Of a stretch of DNA of 64,000 nucleotides, positions 38,701 to 50,200 are shown piece after piece. The notes beneath the pieces were generated by a model, which was given only the letters and a program-made list of their open reading frames with translations, had not been told where the DNA came from and did not search any database. The position numbers and the translations under genes are program-made. Origin of the DNA: Zhengitettix transpicula (Eukaryota > Arthropoda > Insecta > Orthoptera > Tetrigidae). The DNA lies in contig CM073595.1 of the NCBI GenBank assembly GCA_037074705.1, positions 51,393,639 through 51,457,638 on the forward strand, written 5' to 3'. Position 1 is the first letter of the stretch; each line of letters starts with the position of its first letter.

Positions 38701-41700
38701 TCTGACTGAGATAAGTTATCGTGGAGGGTCTTAGGGATCGCGCATTCGTGAGATTGGCGGAGACATGGACAAAGCCCTGTTCAAGGAACTCAGCCAGGAT
38801 GTGCGCGAGCAGTTCCTCATGGTAAGGATCCTTCCGTACCCTCCTCTTCCTTCCCAGAGTCGTGGGAACCACCGGTTCCGTTACTCAAGTGTCCCCTGGT
38901 TTGGAATGGTGCCAAGGGTTCACGCTCTTAAGGATTTTCCACTATACCAGCTTATTTATGACTTAAGATCCTGATGCTTCGTCCTTCTTGATGTCAAGAC
39001 GTATCTTGAGAAGTTTAAAATGTTTAAAGTTTAAAATGATAGTGCTTAGTGAAATTATCTCGTCGAACCAGGTGGACACGTCGCTCCGTAACATAACGTA
39101 TGACCCCACATCAGTTTCCTCAACGTAGGCGTTGCATAAAATCCTTCTCGGGTTTCTAGACGTGCACTGACCTTCACTTCGGAACGTGAATTTTTTTTTG
39201 GAAATGGGGTATTATTATTCTGATTTCATTGACATACAAATCATTTCTCTCCCGCACAGTACATTCAATTGTATCCGATCATTTGGCCTCAAACACCTGT
39301 CAGACCTTGGTTGATTAGAGTAGGTACACTCCTGCGTGAATGTACAATATCCGCTGCTGCTCTCATTGATTCACCTACTAAATAGTATGTATACTGTTTG
39401 AAATGTTTTTTCTTCACTCTTCATTTAATTTTGGTTATTTGATACTTGACTTTGGGAAAGCCCTTCAATATCAGAACTGTAATAAAATTATTTTTATTTT
39501 GCGGAAAATTGGACGTAAATACTTAGACCTTAGATTGTTTTCTTGACCGCTTTAATATTTGATAATTGAGTAAACTATATATATATATATCAGTTAATTA
39601 GCATATACTTGCCCACTGTAGATATGAAATTGTATTATGATAATTTTTCTATGTGGATACATTATTCATAACTCGCAGGTTACATAAAATGTTATATGAA
39701 ATTATGGGAATATAATTAAAACTGCATTGAATAATTAAGATAGACAATACAGTCAAGAAAGGTAATATAAATACCACACAACGTTTCTGGGTTCCTTTTT
39801 CTCTTCGTCAGGTGCTAAGAAGAGCCTAGAGAAACATAACTGCACTGGTCAGTTGACAACATTTTAAGACCAGTGCAGTTGTGTTTCTCTAGGCTCTTCT
39901 TAGCGCCTGAAGAAAGGGACAAGAATCCCAGAAACATTGTGTGGTATTTTATATTACCTTTTTTTTGTCTGTATTGGCTATCTTTCTTATTCTTTATTTT
40001 CAATCAGACGTAAATTTTTTCATTAAAGCTGCATTGAGTTGTTATAATTTGTGATGTGAACTCCTTTTTTTCTGTAGGCGTCAGGTTGTTTGCTGCTAGA
40101 CACTTACTGTAATTTTTATTTTCTTGATTCACTAGCCTTAAAATTTCATTTTATCTTGTTTCAGATTGACAAAAATGGAGATGGGTATATCGATTTGTCC
40201 GAGTTGAAGGAAGCTCTAGATGTTTGTGGCTTCAAAATTCCAGGATGGGAAGTGAGGAAACTAATTTCAGAATTTGACAGCCGCAACACAAACCATGCTG
40301 GTAGACTTTCGTTTGATGAATTTGAAAAGGTTCATATTCTTTTCCCCATCCACTGCAGCTTTTACCTGATCTTTTTCTTATTTCAGTTAAACTTAATTTG
40401 GTTCATTTTTTTCCAGTTGTGTGTTGATTTGAAGGCAAATGAAGTTGCTAGTACATTTAAAAAGGTCGTGTCAAAGAAAGAAAATCTTGAAACTTTGGGA
40501 GGAATGTCAGATGCATCCAGTGAGGGAACAACACATTCAGTTCGGCTGGAAGAGCAACTTGCATTTTCAGATTGGATCAACAGTAATCTGAGACATGATC
40601 CTGACCTCAAGCACCTATTGCCTATTGATGCAGAAGGCAAGGCATTGTATGATAAAGTAAAAGATGGAATTTTGTTGTGGTAAGTAGTGTATTGATAAGT
40701 GAAAGCTTTGAACCATCTGGTCGAAAATTGCCAAAGAAACCCTTTAAATTTATTCACTTTAATCATTTTGACTTGGGTATATAAATTGTTTATTTTAAAA
40801 TTGGTTTTTAAATTCCTTTTTTATTGTTTAACATCTTTTCATTAAAAGATCAATTCTCTTTTCATCTACAAATTAACTTTCCTAACCACTGTAAACAATT
40901 TGAGAAATTGGCCTTGTTTCCTTCCATTTGCTACACATCAGTTAATCTTTTATTTTGTCTGGTTGTGATAAAGTACCCTTTTCAGCATACAGTTTGTAAT
41001 TTCATAAAGATTACAAACTATTTAAAATGTGTCTTAGATTTATTTTTCACAGTATTCTTTCTCCCTGTCTTTCGAAAATCGTTGAGTAATTTTAATCATA
41101 TCCATGTGACATCATTGTAATACCCCATCCTTCGAGTACCATTTATTCTGCAGTAGGGCTGTAAATTCATTTTACAGTTTCTTCTGTTATGTGTAGCAAT
41201 CATATTAACTGGGTACAAATCCTTGTTTCTGTTATGCCCCTGTTTTTATTCCCTGTGATATAGAAAATGCTTCAGTTGTTCACCCTTATATTAATATACT
41301 TTTTTCACTACGAACTTAGTAATTCTTATTAATTAATGAGGGAATTTCATATTCTGCTAATGCCAGACAGATTTTTCCTTTCCTTAAGTCATATGCCTGT
41401 CTCAATTATTTGTAATATATGCTTTAATCACACCATCTTTGTTAGGTATTTAGTGTGAAGAGGAGTTCTCAAAGGCTTTGGAAAGGACTTTACATTGTCT
41501 AAGCCATGAGCACTCTGCAGCAGAAGGAAACTTTACTGGCTCTGCTCGTTAATGCTAAATAATTTCTATAATAATCTTTGTGTACAATGTCCTGAAAATT
41601 GAATTTGTTCTTTATAGATAACAAATCTGAATTAATTCACCAATCAGTTCTACTTTAAATCCAATTCACAGTGACATTTTGTTGGTGAGAGGAATTGATA

Positions 41701-42945
41701 CTTGCTAACTTTTTCTAACAATTTCTAGGAAAATGAAAAATTTTGCTATTTACAACTGCTTATACAATTCAGTTTGACTTCTGAAAATTGATGTTATTTT
41801 GAAATGTTTTATATTATTATTTGGCTTCCCCATAGGACTTATAATAATATATTGCATATTTGTTGCAGTAAGATTATTAACCATTCGTGTCCTGACACAA
41901 TTGATGAAAGAGCTATCAATAAGAAAAACTTAACCCTCTACACCAAGCACGAAAATCTAACCTTGGCATTAATATCATCCCAAGCTATTGGATGTAATAT
42001 AATTAATATAGATGCTCATGATCTTTCTAAAGGAAAACCTCATTTGGTACTCGGACTATTGTGGCAAATTATTAGAGTAAGTATTTTGACATTTTGATTG
42101 CTTTTGGCATACTTTTCTAATATGTTTGATTTGTTGGGTTTTACTAACTCTAAATGGAAACTTTCAGATAGGGTTGTTTAATCAAATTACATTGGAGAAC
42201 TGTCCTGGACTTCCTACACTTTTGATGGATGGTGAGCATATTGAAGATCTTATGAAATTATCACCTGAAGCCATTCTTCTAAGATGGGTAAACCACCACC
42301 TACAACGAGCTGGAGTGGCCAGGTAATTCATTGGGTGCTGATGTTTTAAATCATGAAACTAGCTAAAATTATGTTGAAAAATTTTATTATGCAATGTATT
42401 ATCTGCATTGGCTATTTAATGGAGTCATATGTTTTATTGTATGCCAGTTCCAGGGACATTTAACAGAACGCCACACTCATAACAGCTATTCAGCTTTTTA
42501 GACTTCGTACGTCTTGTGGTTTGACCATAGGTCCAAATAAAAGCTATCTAAATTAATACTTTATTATTAGTATGATATCAATTTTGTGCTATAATATATT
42601 TTAATGAACAGGAATAGAATAATTTTTTCATTGGCACTATATATATATATAATTGCAATATTGGTATGGAAAGGAAAGAGAGATAGGTGGTGGCTTACTT
42701 GAAAGTGAAGTGTGGTGTCGCCATAAGGAACTGAAGGTTGTTCTTCCGCAGCCGGCCGGTGCACGGAATGGTATAACACTCCTTCCTGAAGAAGGAGGCT
42801 GAGAGCCTCCGAAAATTTGAAGAACAACCTTCAGTTTCTTATGGCGACACCACACTTCACTTTCAGGTAAGCCGTAGCCTATCTCTCTTTCCTTTCCATA
42901 CCAATATTGCAATTATTTTTGACAATGTCATATCTTTACTAATAT

Positions 42946-42993
<48 letters not shown>

Positions 42994-43612
42994 ATTAGGA
43001 GAATCCATTAAGGGATTGTAACTAATTTGGTGACAAAGTCACATCCAAACTTGGATAGTGAGGAAGGATAGAAATAAATAGGAGAAATAGGAGGATTACG
43101 CTTTATGTGAATTCATATGCTCAGGCGAAGAATTACACACATAGAAAAGCATATATATATATACTGAGGAAGGATAGAAATAAATAGGAGAAATAGGAGG
43201 ATTGTGCTTTATGTGAATTCATATGCTTGGGCGAAGAATTACGCACATAGAAAAGCATATGTTCAAAGCAGAGAGAAGGATGGAAGAAGAAGGAAAGACT
43301 GAAAATATTTGACCCAGGCGGGACTTGAACCCACGTATTCTGCTTAGTACACAGACGCCTTAACCATCTCGGCCACCGGGTCAAGTTCCTGACCAGGCAA
43401 ATATAGACAGTCTTATTGTGGACAATTAATAGTTTTTAGTGGAGGAATGGATAGAGTAGAGGGAATGAAGTATTAGGAGCTTCCATTAAGGAATAAATAC
43501 AATATTAGGAGATCCATTATGCTTTTCTATGTGCGTAATTCTTCGCCCGAGCATATGAATTCACATAAAGCACAATCCTCCTATTTCTCCTATTTATTTC
43601 TATACTTCCTCA

Positions 43613-43671
<59 letters not shown>

Positions 43672-46600
43672 TTAGTTCCTTAATGGATTCTCCTAATATT
43701 GTGTATATATATATATGTGTGTGTAAGGATTATGTAACATTATCTAATTAATTAACTCATTTGGACATGAAATAGTGATATTATATCAAATTCGTGTGGG
43801 CATAAGCCCACTTCCTCAGAGTACAATTGCATTGAACATCGTGCTGACTAGGTGTGATCATATTTCACAATATAAAATTAAGAACTGGTCATTTGTATAG
43901 AGCTCTTGTTGTTAGCTCCCTTCACTCAATGATATTGGTGGAAAGCCAACATTAATTTTTATTGTAGTGTGCTAATTATTGTTTATATAGTTACGTTGGT
44001 ACTACTAATGTTGATATTCTCTATCATATTATTAAAATTGTAATTGATTGAAAGTATTAGCATGAATTTTCTTATACCTGCACTTTCTATTGAAACATTG
44101 ACAACTTTGATTTCAATATTTGGAAATATGAATGGCTTGTCATACTTCAATATTATTTTTGTCTGTCTGGTGTTTGTTATTCTTGTAATGGTTTTAGACT
44201 AGCTGAAAGCAGTAAATAAATCATGTGTTGACTGATAATGCTATTTTCCTGTATATGAAAAAATAGTACTTTGGTTTTTTAACTGTACAATGATGCTGTT
44301 AGCATGATATTGTTCAGACTTTTCATTTGTTTTGTAGACGCTGCACTAATTTCCAAGGGGACATAGTTGACTCTGAAGTATATTCCTACCTTATCAAACA
44401 GATTGCACCCACAGATAGTGGTGTTTCAATGGAGGCATTGATGGTAAGTGCCAGCATTTAAAAGTAAAAAGATTAGACAATTAATGAATGTGGAATGTTA
44501 AATTTTCCATCATACTGTTTTGGATACTCAAGGAGCCAAACCAGCTGGCAAGAGCAGAAATCATGTTACAACAAGCAGCCAAACTTGGATGCCGCAGCTT
44601 TGTCACACCAAGTGATGTTGTGAATGGGATTTACAAATTGAACTTGGCGTTTGTTGCAAATTTGTTCAATAACCATCCTGGCCTTGACCAACCAGAAGGA
44701 GAAATAGAAGGTTTGGAAACTTTGGAGGAGACAAGAGAAGAAAAGAGTAAGTTTCCATATAGTTGCATACATTTGCACACAATTTGACACAATCAAAATA
44801 ATTTAGGTTTATGGGAAAGAGTTATTGTCGATTTGATAAGAATTAAGAGCCATTCCTATATTTGACAAAGTTTTGTTCGAAGTTTCAAATTGCTCCTCAT
44901 GTTTCTTGGCTTTAGATTTACTCTTCAGTCAAGTAACATGAACAGTACATCTAGCTCTTGAAGGAGATATTACCCTGATTCCTATTACACATGAAAATTA
45001 GAACTAGATGTTCTGTCAGACAAATAGTTATTTTCAGGTAAACCATGATAATTCCTCCCACTTTCTTATCCATATTTGTTATATATCAATGAGTATTTTA
45101 TACCATTATTTTTAACTGTTGTTTTATGTAACAATAACAATTATATTTCAACAGCGTACAGAAATTGGATGAATTCCATGGGTGTGCAGCCATATGTTAA
45201 CTGGTTATATTCTGATTTAGCTGATGGCCTTATAATATTTCAGTTATATGACATAATTAAGCCAGGAATTGTCAACTGGAGCAAGGTTCACAGGTAAGTA
45301 AACTATATTTCATTTGAAAACTTAAACACAAGAAAATTACGATATATTAACCCTTTGCACTCGAGTGCTCTGCTATGGAGTCCTCGAGTGCAAAGGGTTA
45401 AAGTAACTAAACTTTTCTTCAGTTATTCAGAAAAGGGGATCAGTTTGAACTCAAAATATGTTTTCTAGTTTATAGTTAATATCCTTTGGAGTTTAAGGTT
45501 GTTGGTTGAATTACTCCTCTAATATATACAAATAAAATATTCTTTACATTCATTTCTGTGGAGAAAATAATCAAATATTTGTAGTAATCTATTTGTTACC
45601 TATGTACTGCATAGTGTTTCAAATATGAAATTTGAAAAATCATTTAAGTGCACCCAGTTTGAAATAAAATGGTTTGAATTGGGAATTTTTTTTACTGAAA
45701 TGATTTATATCTGGAAAATATCACAAATATCATTATGAAAATTCACAATAATTTGGATGGGCACCAAACACAAGATCAGTGTGTAGCTACAATATTTTTG
45801 TTGCTAATTAGAATATATGATTTACTCATGCACATTATAATAAATAAGTTTTTTTTAATTCAGGAAGTTTTCGAAACTGAGGAAGTTTATGGAAAAATTG
45901 GAGAACTGTAATTATGCTGTTCAACTTGGAAAACAGCTAAAATTCTCTTTAGTTGGGATTGCTGGCCAAGATCTTAATGATGGAAATGCAACACTGACTC
46001 TAGGTATTACTGTTTTAAAAATTTGGAACTTATAATTTATGCCAGAAGTAGACTTTTTTTGTTACTTAAGATATTGGTACATTCTGTATATTATGGGAAC
46101 CATAATTTCTTTATGAAGTACATTATGTTTATCTGAGTTACTTAATTGTGGAATCTCTTGATTTTTTTCCTGATTGTATGCAGATATTAGTTACATAAGT
46201 ATCTTAGTGCGAATTAAATTAGGTAATGGTGCACAATTGTTAGTTGATTTAAGATGATTACTAGTTAATTTTTTCAAAGAAAAGTGCTGTGATTGGTTAA
46301 ATCTAGACATTTTATTCACATGTGGCTTGCACTCACACAGTCTTCATTTTACAATGCAATTTTTACTGCTTCCAGGGTATTGTAATATAAATACAGAAAT
46401 ATATTCTATAAATTTCTATTTTTGCAGCTCTTATATGGCAGTTGATGAGAGCTTATACTCTTTCAATTTTGACCCAGTTGGCTAATACTGGTAGTCCTAT
46501 TGTGGAAAAAGAAATAGTTACCTGGGTAAATGCAAAATTGGCTCAGGCTAATAAGAAGAGCTCCTTGAAAAATTTTCAAGTAAGTTTCGTAAAGTGCCAA

Positions 46601-47253
46601 GTACATAAAACAAGTCTTTACTGAATTTCTCCAATAATTCAATTAATGATGTTATATAGGAATCTTCTCTGGCTGATGCAAAAGTGGTCATTGATTTGAT
46701 AGATGCAATTAAACCAGGCACTATCAACTATGAACTTGTGAGAGATGGTGGATCAGAAGAGGTAAACTTGAATATTTTTTTTTGTAAACTTTAATATTTA
46801 CATCAGGAAAAACTAGTACATTATTTTTAGAATATTGATTAGTTTTTGAGAATATCTAATGATGTCAGATTTTCATGGTTGAATAATTAGTCATCTGAAA
46901 GCTGGCTGAAATTTTTTTTAATACAATTTGTATATTTGATGATTTTTTATGGATTTCCAAAAGTAAATATGAAAGTTATATACTTATTTGGATAATTTAA
47001 TTTGTCAAATACATCACTGTAATCAATATTCTTATTTTATTCAGAAGTGAATTGTGTTATTTGTTGGATTTTTTTGCAGGATAATTTGGCAAATGCTAAA
47101 TATGCTATATCAATGGCTAGAAAGACAGGGGCCAGAGTTTACGCCTTGCCAGAAGACATAACCGAGGTGAAGCCTAAGATGGTTATGACAGTTTTTGCTT
47201 GTCTAATGGCAATGGACTACATTCCCAACATGGATGTGAAACAAGACTCTTAA
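32658..47253 (+). CDS. Fim: Fimbrin/plastin, actin-bundling protein
   Basis: Coding exons: 32658-32729, 40165-40329, 40417-40679, 41869-42076, 42168-42322, 44338-44443, 44533-44746, 45155-45293, 45864-46003, 46428-46579, 46660-46761, 47080-47253; all GT-AG, summing to 630 codons including TAA (629 residues, the usual plastin length). An N-terminal EF-hand has the canonical loop [12 protein letters not shown] (26-37); a second loop from D62 is longer and less regular. Four calponin-homology domains in two tandem actin-binding domains follow: [12 protein letters not shown] and [14 protein letters not shown] lie in the first, [13 protein letters not shown] and [12 protein letters not shown] in the second, [12 protein letters not shown] and [20 protein letters not shown] in the third, [18 protein letters not shown] in the fourth. 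The protein bundles parallel F-actin in a calcium-sensitive way (family knowledge). Intron 1 is 7.4 kb and contains a second possible first exon. The nearby upstream promoter has not been pinpointed. Confidence 0.95.
33000..35800. other. Fimbrin intron 1, first half: nothing recognised
   Basis: AT-rich intronic DNA. Open frames such as 35307-35059 on the minus strand have no motif support. Confidence 0.4.
35880..36740. promoter_or_regulatory. CpG-rich island inside fimbrin intron 1
   Basis: GC and CpG rise sharply here against AT-rich flanks. Within it are the palindrome GTAACGGTCGTTAC (near 36317) and a nearby GACGGCCGTTACCC, which contain AACGG / CCGTT steps like Myb recognition elements. 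The island lies between the two first exons, 2 kb upstream of exon 1B. It could be the promoter of the exon 1B transcript or a third start. A minus-strand frame (36739-36530) has no recognisable domain. Regulatory function is inference. Confidence 0.4.
38765..38821 (+). CDS. Fim: Candidate alternative fimbrin first exon 1B
   Basis: ATGGACAAAGCCCTG starts a 19-codon open stretch ending ATG followed by the donor GTAAGG, in phase 0, the same phase as exon 1A. Spliced to 40165 it gives [19 protein letters not shown] then IDKNGDGYI. The helix pattern L..DVREQF.MID matches the entering helix of an EF-hand as well as exon 1A does. GC content is above that of the intron. Both first exons joining the same acceptor would give 629- and 624-residue forms. 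Transcript evidence is lacking. Confidence 0.6.
39776..39815 (-). ncRNA. Hammerhead ribozyme-like motif, left arm (stem II decayed)
   Basis: On the minus strand CTGACGA (39811-39805) and GAAA (39787-39784) are intact, stem I GCAC / GTGT pairs, and GTT is the cleavage triplet. Stem II (GAGA / ACCC) no longer pairs well, so this copy is probably inactive. Confidence 0.45.
39903..39942 (+). ncRNA. Hammerhead ribozyme-like motif, right arm
   Basis: On the plus strand stem I GCGC pairs with GTGT using G-T wobbles, CTGAAGA is at 39907-39913, stem II GGGA / TCCC is intact, and GAAA is at 39931-39934. CATT follows, giving an ATT triplet and a C-A mismatch in stem III. It sits on the fimbrin transcript strand, in intron 1. 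Confidence 0.5.
40800..41860. other. Fimbrin intron 3: nothing recognised
   Basis: AT-rich intronic DNA without supported repeats or exons. Confidence 0.4.
42651..42914. mobile_element. 264-bp palindromic element with a hammerhead-like core
   Basis: Long inverted arms, about 95 bp each (42651-42746 and 42819-42914), differ by only a few bases; both contain AATTGCAATATTGGTATGG at the outer end and GAAGAACAACCTTCAG at the inner end. The central about 70 bp is GC-rich (GCAGCCGGCCGGTGCACGG) and carries the ribozyme-like motif. It lies in a fimbrin intron. It looks like a recent foldback insertion; no target-site duplication was identified. Confidence 0.8.
42782..42822 (+). ncRNA. Hammerhead ribozyme-like motif, best copy
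   Basis: All parts of a minimal type I hammerhead can be drawn. Stem I is CTTC (42782-42785) with GAAG (42819-42822). The core CTGAAGA is at 42786-42792. Stem II is GGAGGC / GCCTCC, six perfect pairs. GAAA is at 42811-42814. A short AA/TT stem III follows, and a TTT cleavage triplet ends at 42818. It lies on the fimbrin sense strand. Self-cleavage is inferred from architecture alone. Confidence 0.6.
42949..42990. repeat. (AC)n microsatellite
   Basis: About twenty-one AC units directly before the SINE complex. Confidence 0.95.
43311..43382 (-). pseudogene. tRNA-Ser-like head of a SINE (anticodon ACT)
   Basis: The minus strand folds as a cloverleaf: acceptor GACCCGG pairs with the 3' end, the D-arm begins TGGCCGAGATGG (A-box like), the anticodon stem TCTGT / GCAGA encloses loop GTACTAA, and the T-arm contains GGTTCAAGTCC (B-box like). 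The D-arm looks like tRNA-Ser/Leu but the variable region is only about four bases, where true tRNA-Ser has a long arm. Anticodon ACT is also not normally used. It continues directly into a SINE body, so it is a SINE promoter rather than a working tRNA gene. Confidence 0.75.
43613..43668. repeat. (AT)n microsatellite at the end of a SINE body copy
   Basis: About twenty-seven AT units directly after the inverted SINE body copy, a common tail type for SINEs. Confidence 0.95.
45347..45401. mobile_element. 47-bp piggyBac-like micro-element with TTAA flanks
   Basis: A perfect 15-bp inverted repeat CCCTTTGCACTCGAG (45351-45365; complement 45383-45397) encloses 17 bp, and TTAA lies directly on both sides (45347-45350, 45398-45401). 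TTAA target duplication and ends starting CCC are hallmarks of piggyBac-type elements. Almost nothing but the two ends remains. It is in a fimbrin intron right after the exon ending 45293. Confidence 0.65.
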
Positions 47254-50200
47254 TCAATACTTCTTCTCTTCTGTTTTATACATATATATAAATAACTTTT
47301 TCTGTGATTCAGACTTATCGCAATAACATGCTTATTGTTAGTAAGATATTTAATTCATTAAAAAGTTGTTTATACTTGTGTAAACTCTTATGTTTACTAA
47401 TGAGCAAGTTTAAGTTGTGGATCTGTGTTGACATTGTTTACACTTGAAACTTTTAGGATCGTACATTTCTTTGAGGAAATGAACAGTATTCAATATACTT
47501 CTTATATTAGAACTTAATATTTGTTCCAAAATTTTTTGTTGGACTGTAATTGTTTTTTTAATTTGTCTTACAATAAATGTAAGTCATCTATTACTTATGA
47601 AAATTGATCAACTTTTTAAGTGATTTAAATCTCTTCATAAACTTGCTCCATTTTTACTGCCAGTCAAATGTAAATATGATTGTTTACTCTGTGTGGACAT
47701 GAGTTTAGTGTTAAGCTCTGTTGCTTTCATTATTTTTTTACACAGAGTGCAATCAAATATTACCAAAGGCTGTTTTTACAAAAAATTCAGTGTAGAAATA
47801 GCCTCTGCTAATAAACAATATTTTATATTCATATTCTATAATACTTCATTTAAATTGAGTGAACTCTATATTTGTTAGTTAAGTTTCTTATAAAATGAAG
47901 TAATCCTTAACTTCAAGTATGCCTGAATGTGTAGTATAATATTGTCTGTAAATGCAGACTGCTGTAAAATATTTGTAAGATAATATATTTTTAGGATTCT
48001 GTTAAATGTGACTTTATTCCATTTATTTAAGTTTAATTTGCTTGTAATACTGTGACATAGATTGAATTTGTATAAAACTTTCATGTCTTATTTGGAATTA
48101 TTTAAATTTGCTGCCATCAGATTTGAATTGTTTCTGGGCATTTTAGTATTATTAAGAATGTATATTCGTTCATCTATTAATGCACAATTCCTGGCTGCGA
48201 GCAAAGTTAGTGTGATATGAAACTCATTGGAAATATGTTACATTCCCATTTTAGTGTAGACTGTTAAAAATGCACAATCATTCCAAATTGCTTGGCAAAA
48301 CTTACATCTGTTGGTCAAAAGCTGAGAACTGCAGCTCATATTTTGTTTAATCTTAGAAAGAGTTGTGAATACAGTTCCATTGTTTGAACAATTTAGCTTC
48401 TAATGTTCAAAATAAGTATTTTTATGATAGTACAAATAAAATTGTGTTAAATTAGAGTGATAATATGGAATAATGTTCGTTATTTAAAGTCTGATTGTCA
48501 AATTAAGTTTTAAGTATGTAGAGATTCGCACAACTTATTTGAAATTATCTAATTTTGAATCAAATAAGCTATTAAGCTTAGTTATATTAAAACAATAGGG
48601 CACTATCATTTAATTTATAAACATTGGGTGCAATGTCTTCCCTGATGTATTATAATTGGTGTGAATATCTTGAAGTGGTATTGTCATCTGTTTAAATGAA
48701 CACACGTATCACGAAAGGACCTCAAGTATTAAATACCTTGTTTAATTTGGTTTCAGTTCATTGAAACTGTGTCATGTGATGTTGGTCTTTTCTTGTGTGT
48801 GTCAAGGGCTGAGTCTGTTTTGTGGTTTACTTACTTGACCATATGTAATGGGATACACTCAAAAACATACATTCCAATGTCTACATTGTATGAAGTATTT
48901 TGGACTGGTGAAAGTGCAATACACTTTTCCTGTTCTAGTTTTGTACCCTTTTATTTATGTAAATGTGGAATATAGAATAGTGAATTCTTTATTTTGAAAT
49001 TCCTGCCATTATCAGGGTTAAGTGTGCCTTGCTCAGAGGTTCGTGAACAACTTTTCACTTACATCGACTGAAATTGTATTATTTGGGAATTTGAGAATGC
49101 AGTTGAAAGTCATTTCTGGAGATTTTCATGATATTGATACAATTTTGTGCAAAATAATGACCTGAATTTTCTTTGACTTGTATAACAAGGCATTTCAGTG
49201 CTTTATGGTGCTTTTATTAAGTGTTGATTAAATGAAGTTGCAATACTATTCATCAAATAGACATCCATTTATATTGTCATTTAATGAATTTTCATAGTGA
49301 CCAATAACATTTATTACTGTTTTTACATCTAAAATGTTTAATTATTTTGACCAGTTTGCTTTAAATACACATTTTTTCACCCATTTCACAATGTTCAGGA
49401 ATATATATTATAAATTGATTGGGAGAATTTGATTGACGTTATTTTTCTTCTTAGTTTGACAAATTTTTGTTGCAATTGAATGTTGAATTTTATTACACTA
49501 AAATTTATTTCTATTGAATTTATTCTTAAGTGGTAATATTTTACATTTTTTTTACTCAAGCTAATGAATTATTTTTTAATTCTTCAATTTGAACTTATTT
49601 GTGAGTTTAGCTTTAAATTCCATCTATAAATACCTTCATAAACAGGAAAATTTATCCTCCACATGCTTACTTGCCACCCTCTCCCTGATAATTTGGGGGC
49701 TTTTTTGGCCAACATTAATTTAAATTCATATCGGTTTGACACGTCTACCTGTTGTCTCCACACTCTTTCGGCTATCAAGCTCTAGCCTCTATCAGCTTTC
49801 GTAATTTATGTTAACATAAGTGATTGTGCATAGAACATACCGATAATGGCTTTAATGAATATCAGAGTGCTGAGTAACCTGTTCAGTTCATTCAACAAAT
49901 TGAATACTGTGCTGGAATCGTGCACTTTGCTTCCATACTGAACAACATTCAACTTTTATTATATATAAATGAAAATAGATTTTTATAAGCTGTGTGTAAT
50001 ATTTTCGAGTATGTACTTTCTTACATATGCATTTGTATCTACTGAAATTAAGACTGCATTTATAAAATTTGATATATTTATATATGTATGTGTGTAAGGT
50101 ATGCCGTCGATAAAAATTCAAGTGTCGTATTAAATTCAATTGTACTTCAAGACTACCAAAGAATACACAGTATAATATTTTAATAGCTGGATATATCCAT

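Larger units (their letters stand above)
39737..39984. mobile_element. Palindromic foldback element with hammerhead-like cores in both arms
   Basis: Arms at about 39737-39850 and 39869-39984 are inverted copies (AAGATAG...GGTAATATAAATACC against GGTATTTTATATTACC...CTATCTT). Each arm holds ACACAACGTTTCTGGG-type sequence with a hammerhead-like core. The whole is 248 bp, non-coding, and inside fimbrin intron 1 just before the EF-hand exon. A single arm of the same family is at about 58174-58310. Confidence 0.75.
42992..43706. mobile_element. Nested SINE complex in a fimbrin intron
   Basis: The ends are inverted (CAATATTAGGAGAATCCATTAAGG near 42991 given in two parts; TCTCCTAATATTG near 43696). 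Inside, a body unit of about 95 bp (AATAGGAGAAATAGGAGGAT, then GTGAATTCATATGC and GAAAAGCATA) occurs twice in direct orientation (about 43064-43160, 43167-43262) and once inverted (43522-43610). A tRNA-like head joins the second unit, and an AT microsatellite ends the inverted one. This is best read as tRNA-derived SINE copies that inserted into or rearranged with each other. Confidence 0.7.

Noticed and set aside
38651..38872. Minus-strand 73-codon frame over fimbrin exon 1B
   Set aside because: Antisense shadow of the candidate exon; no motif.
40383..40766. 127-codon minus-strand open frame
   Set aside because: Antisense to a well-supported fimbrin exon and lacking any motif.
42567..42912. 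Overlapping minus-strand open frames at the 42.7-kb palindrome
   Set aside because: They run through inverted-repeat sequence and have no family resemblance.
43062..43180. Hammerhead core in the SINE body (CTGAGGA followed later by GAAA)
   Set aside because: The stretch between the two boxes has no complementary stem II, unlike the accepted copies.
43311..43382. Functional tRNA-Ser gene
   Set aside because: Short variable loop, ACT anticodon and direct continuation into a repeated SINE body.
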